Assembly: GCF_001515305.1 (NCBI RefSeq)
Contig: NZ_LNQV01000016.1
Location: forward strand, 27,179 to 91,178
DNA from: Aquitalea pelogenes
GTDB lineage: Bacteria > Pseudomonadota > Gammaproteobacteria > Burkholderiales > Chromobacteriaceae
Direction of reading: 5' to 3'
DNA length: 64,000 nt
The translations under genes and the position numbers were made by a program. The notes beneath the pieces were generated by a model. It was not told the DNA's origin. It worked only from the letters and a program-made list of their open reading frames with translations, and searched no databases. Of this stretch, positions 63,579 through 64,000 are shown in pieces. How positions within the stretch are numbered: the stretch's first letter is position 1; the number at the start of each line of letters is the position of its first letter.

Positions 63579-64000
63579 TTTCGATGCTGCCTATGCGGCA
63601 GTGAATGTTTATTGCAGCAGTCTTGAAAACTGCCGGATTTTCTGAGCTGCCTGACCGGCAGTGAACGCTCATCACTCCCCTCCCTTCGGCTGCGGGGCTT
63701 TCTGAGCTGCCTGTCCGGCAGTGAACTTCCCGTTGCCTCGCAAATTGGCATTACCGCTTTTCTGAGCTGCCTGTCCGGCAGTGAACGTAGCGGCACTGAG
63801 CGTGACGCTATCGGAAGTTTTCTGAGCTGCCTGTCCGGCAGTGAACACTGTCGAAGCAAAGTTGTTGGTATGCAGACTTTTCTGAGCTGCCTGTCCGGCA
63901 GTGAACGGTCAGCGAGGCCAGCACGACCTTGCGCTTCGTTTCTGAGCTGCCTGTCCGGCAGTGAACAGTGACCTGGATCAGGCCACGGCCACGGAACATT
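63579..64000 (-). CRISPR. Type I-F CRISPR array (trailer end; continues beyond window)
   Basis: Seven 28-base repeats start at 63579, 63639, 63699, 63759, 63819, 63879 and 63939, with 32-base spacers; the eighth repeat starts at 63999. On the minus strand the repeat is GTTCACTGCC-GGACAGGCAG-CTCAGAAA, the I-F (Csy) type with its stem GCTGCC...GGCAG. The left-most repeat is degenerate (four to six changes) and the next has one change, so the left is the trailer end and the leader and any cas genes lie to the right, outside the window. Transcription should run leftwards. Confidence 0.96.

Noticed and set aside
63808..63999. Open frame with repeated VHCRTGSSE peptide
   Set aside because: It is a translation of the CRISPR repeats and spacers, not a gene.

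Overview
The window reads as chromosomal DNA of a Gram-negative betaproteobacterium, most likely a member of the Neisseriales near Chromobacteriaceae (Aquitalea/Chromobacterium-like). This is inferred from the lpx/bamA envelope cluster, polyhydroxybutyrate reductase, gene order and protein character; no 16S rRNA gene is present. Nearly all of 1-47 kb is ordinary core genome. I see no tRNA or rRNA gene.

Layout. 1-7.2 kb: end of a coiled-coil gene, msrC, phaB, a coupled M48 peptidase-phhB-rsgA operon, orn, pgi and pncC. 7.4-13.5 kb: a minus-strand series (nudC, ybdK-type ligase, cation/proton antiporter, MFS transporter, nitronate monooxygenase-like). 13.5-28.5 kb: the classic cluster rpsB-tsf-pyrH-frr-uppS-cdsA-dxr-rseP-bamA-skp-lpxD-fabZ-lpxA-lpxB-rnhB, joining translation factors with isoprenoid, phospholipid, outer-membrane-protein and lipid A synthesis, followed by a deoxyinosine glycosylase. 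28.6-32.3 kb: an aspartoacylase-like enzyme, molybdenum cofactor genes mobB and moeA, and a 2Fe-2S ferredoxin. 32.4-44.7 kb (minus): a FecR/LysM protein paired with a CHASE2-GGDEF cyclase, a polyamine ABC transporter, and two similar hybrid histidine kinases flanking a LuxR-type regulator. 44.8-47.6 kb: an anaerobic ribonucleotide reductase locus under FNR-like and NrdR-like sites, with the glycyl-radical segment on its own 58-residue protein.

47.6-53.3 kb is accessory: a BRO-N-like gene, about 1.3 kb of highly structured non-coding repeats, a GNAT acetyltransferase, four AT-rich unknown genes and two metal-related exported proteins. 53.4-60.6 kb is a probable C4-acid module: a malic enzyme behind a sigma-54 promoter, an AspT-type transporter, and a DctB/DctD-like two-component pair. 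The right end has a chemoreceptor, a second BRO-N-like gene, and a type I-F CRISPR array that runs off the window with no cas genes visible.

Two points affect use of this annotation. First, six genes (rsgA, the M48 peptidase, the antiporter, the nitronate monooxygenase-like gene, nrdG and the chemoreceptor) are split by seven apparent single-base deletions. Each can be read as a short G or C run lacking one base, so sequencing error is more likely than decay. Second, the most unusual non-coding signal is a roughly 245-bp element present twice at 48.7-49.5 kb, in which hairpin stems differ between copies but still pair.
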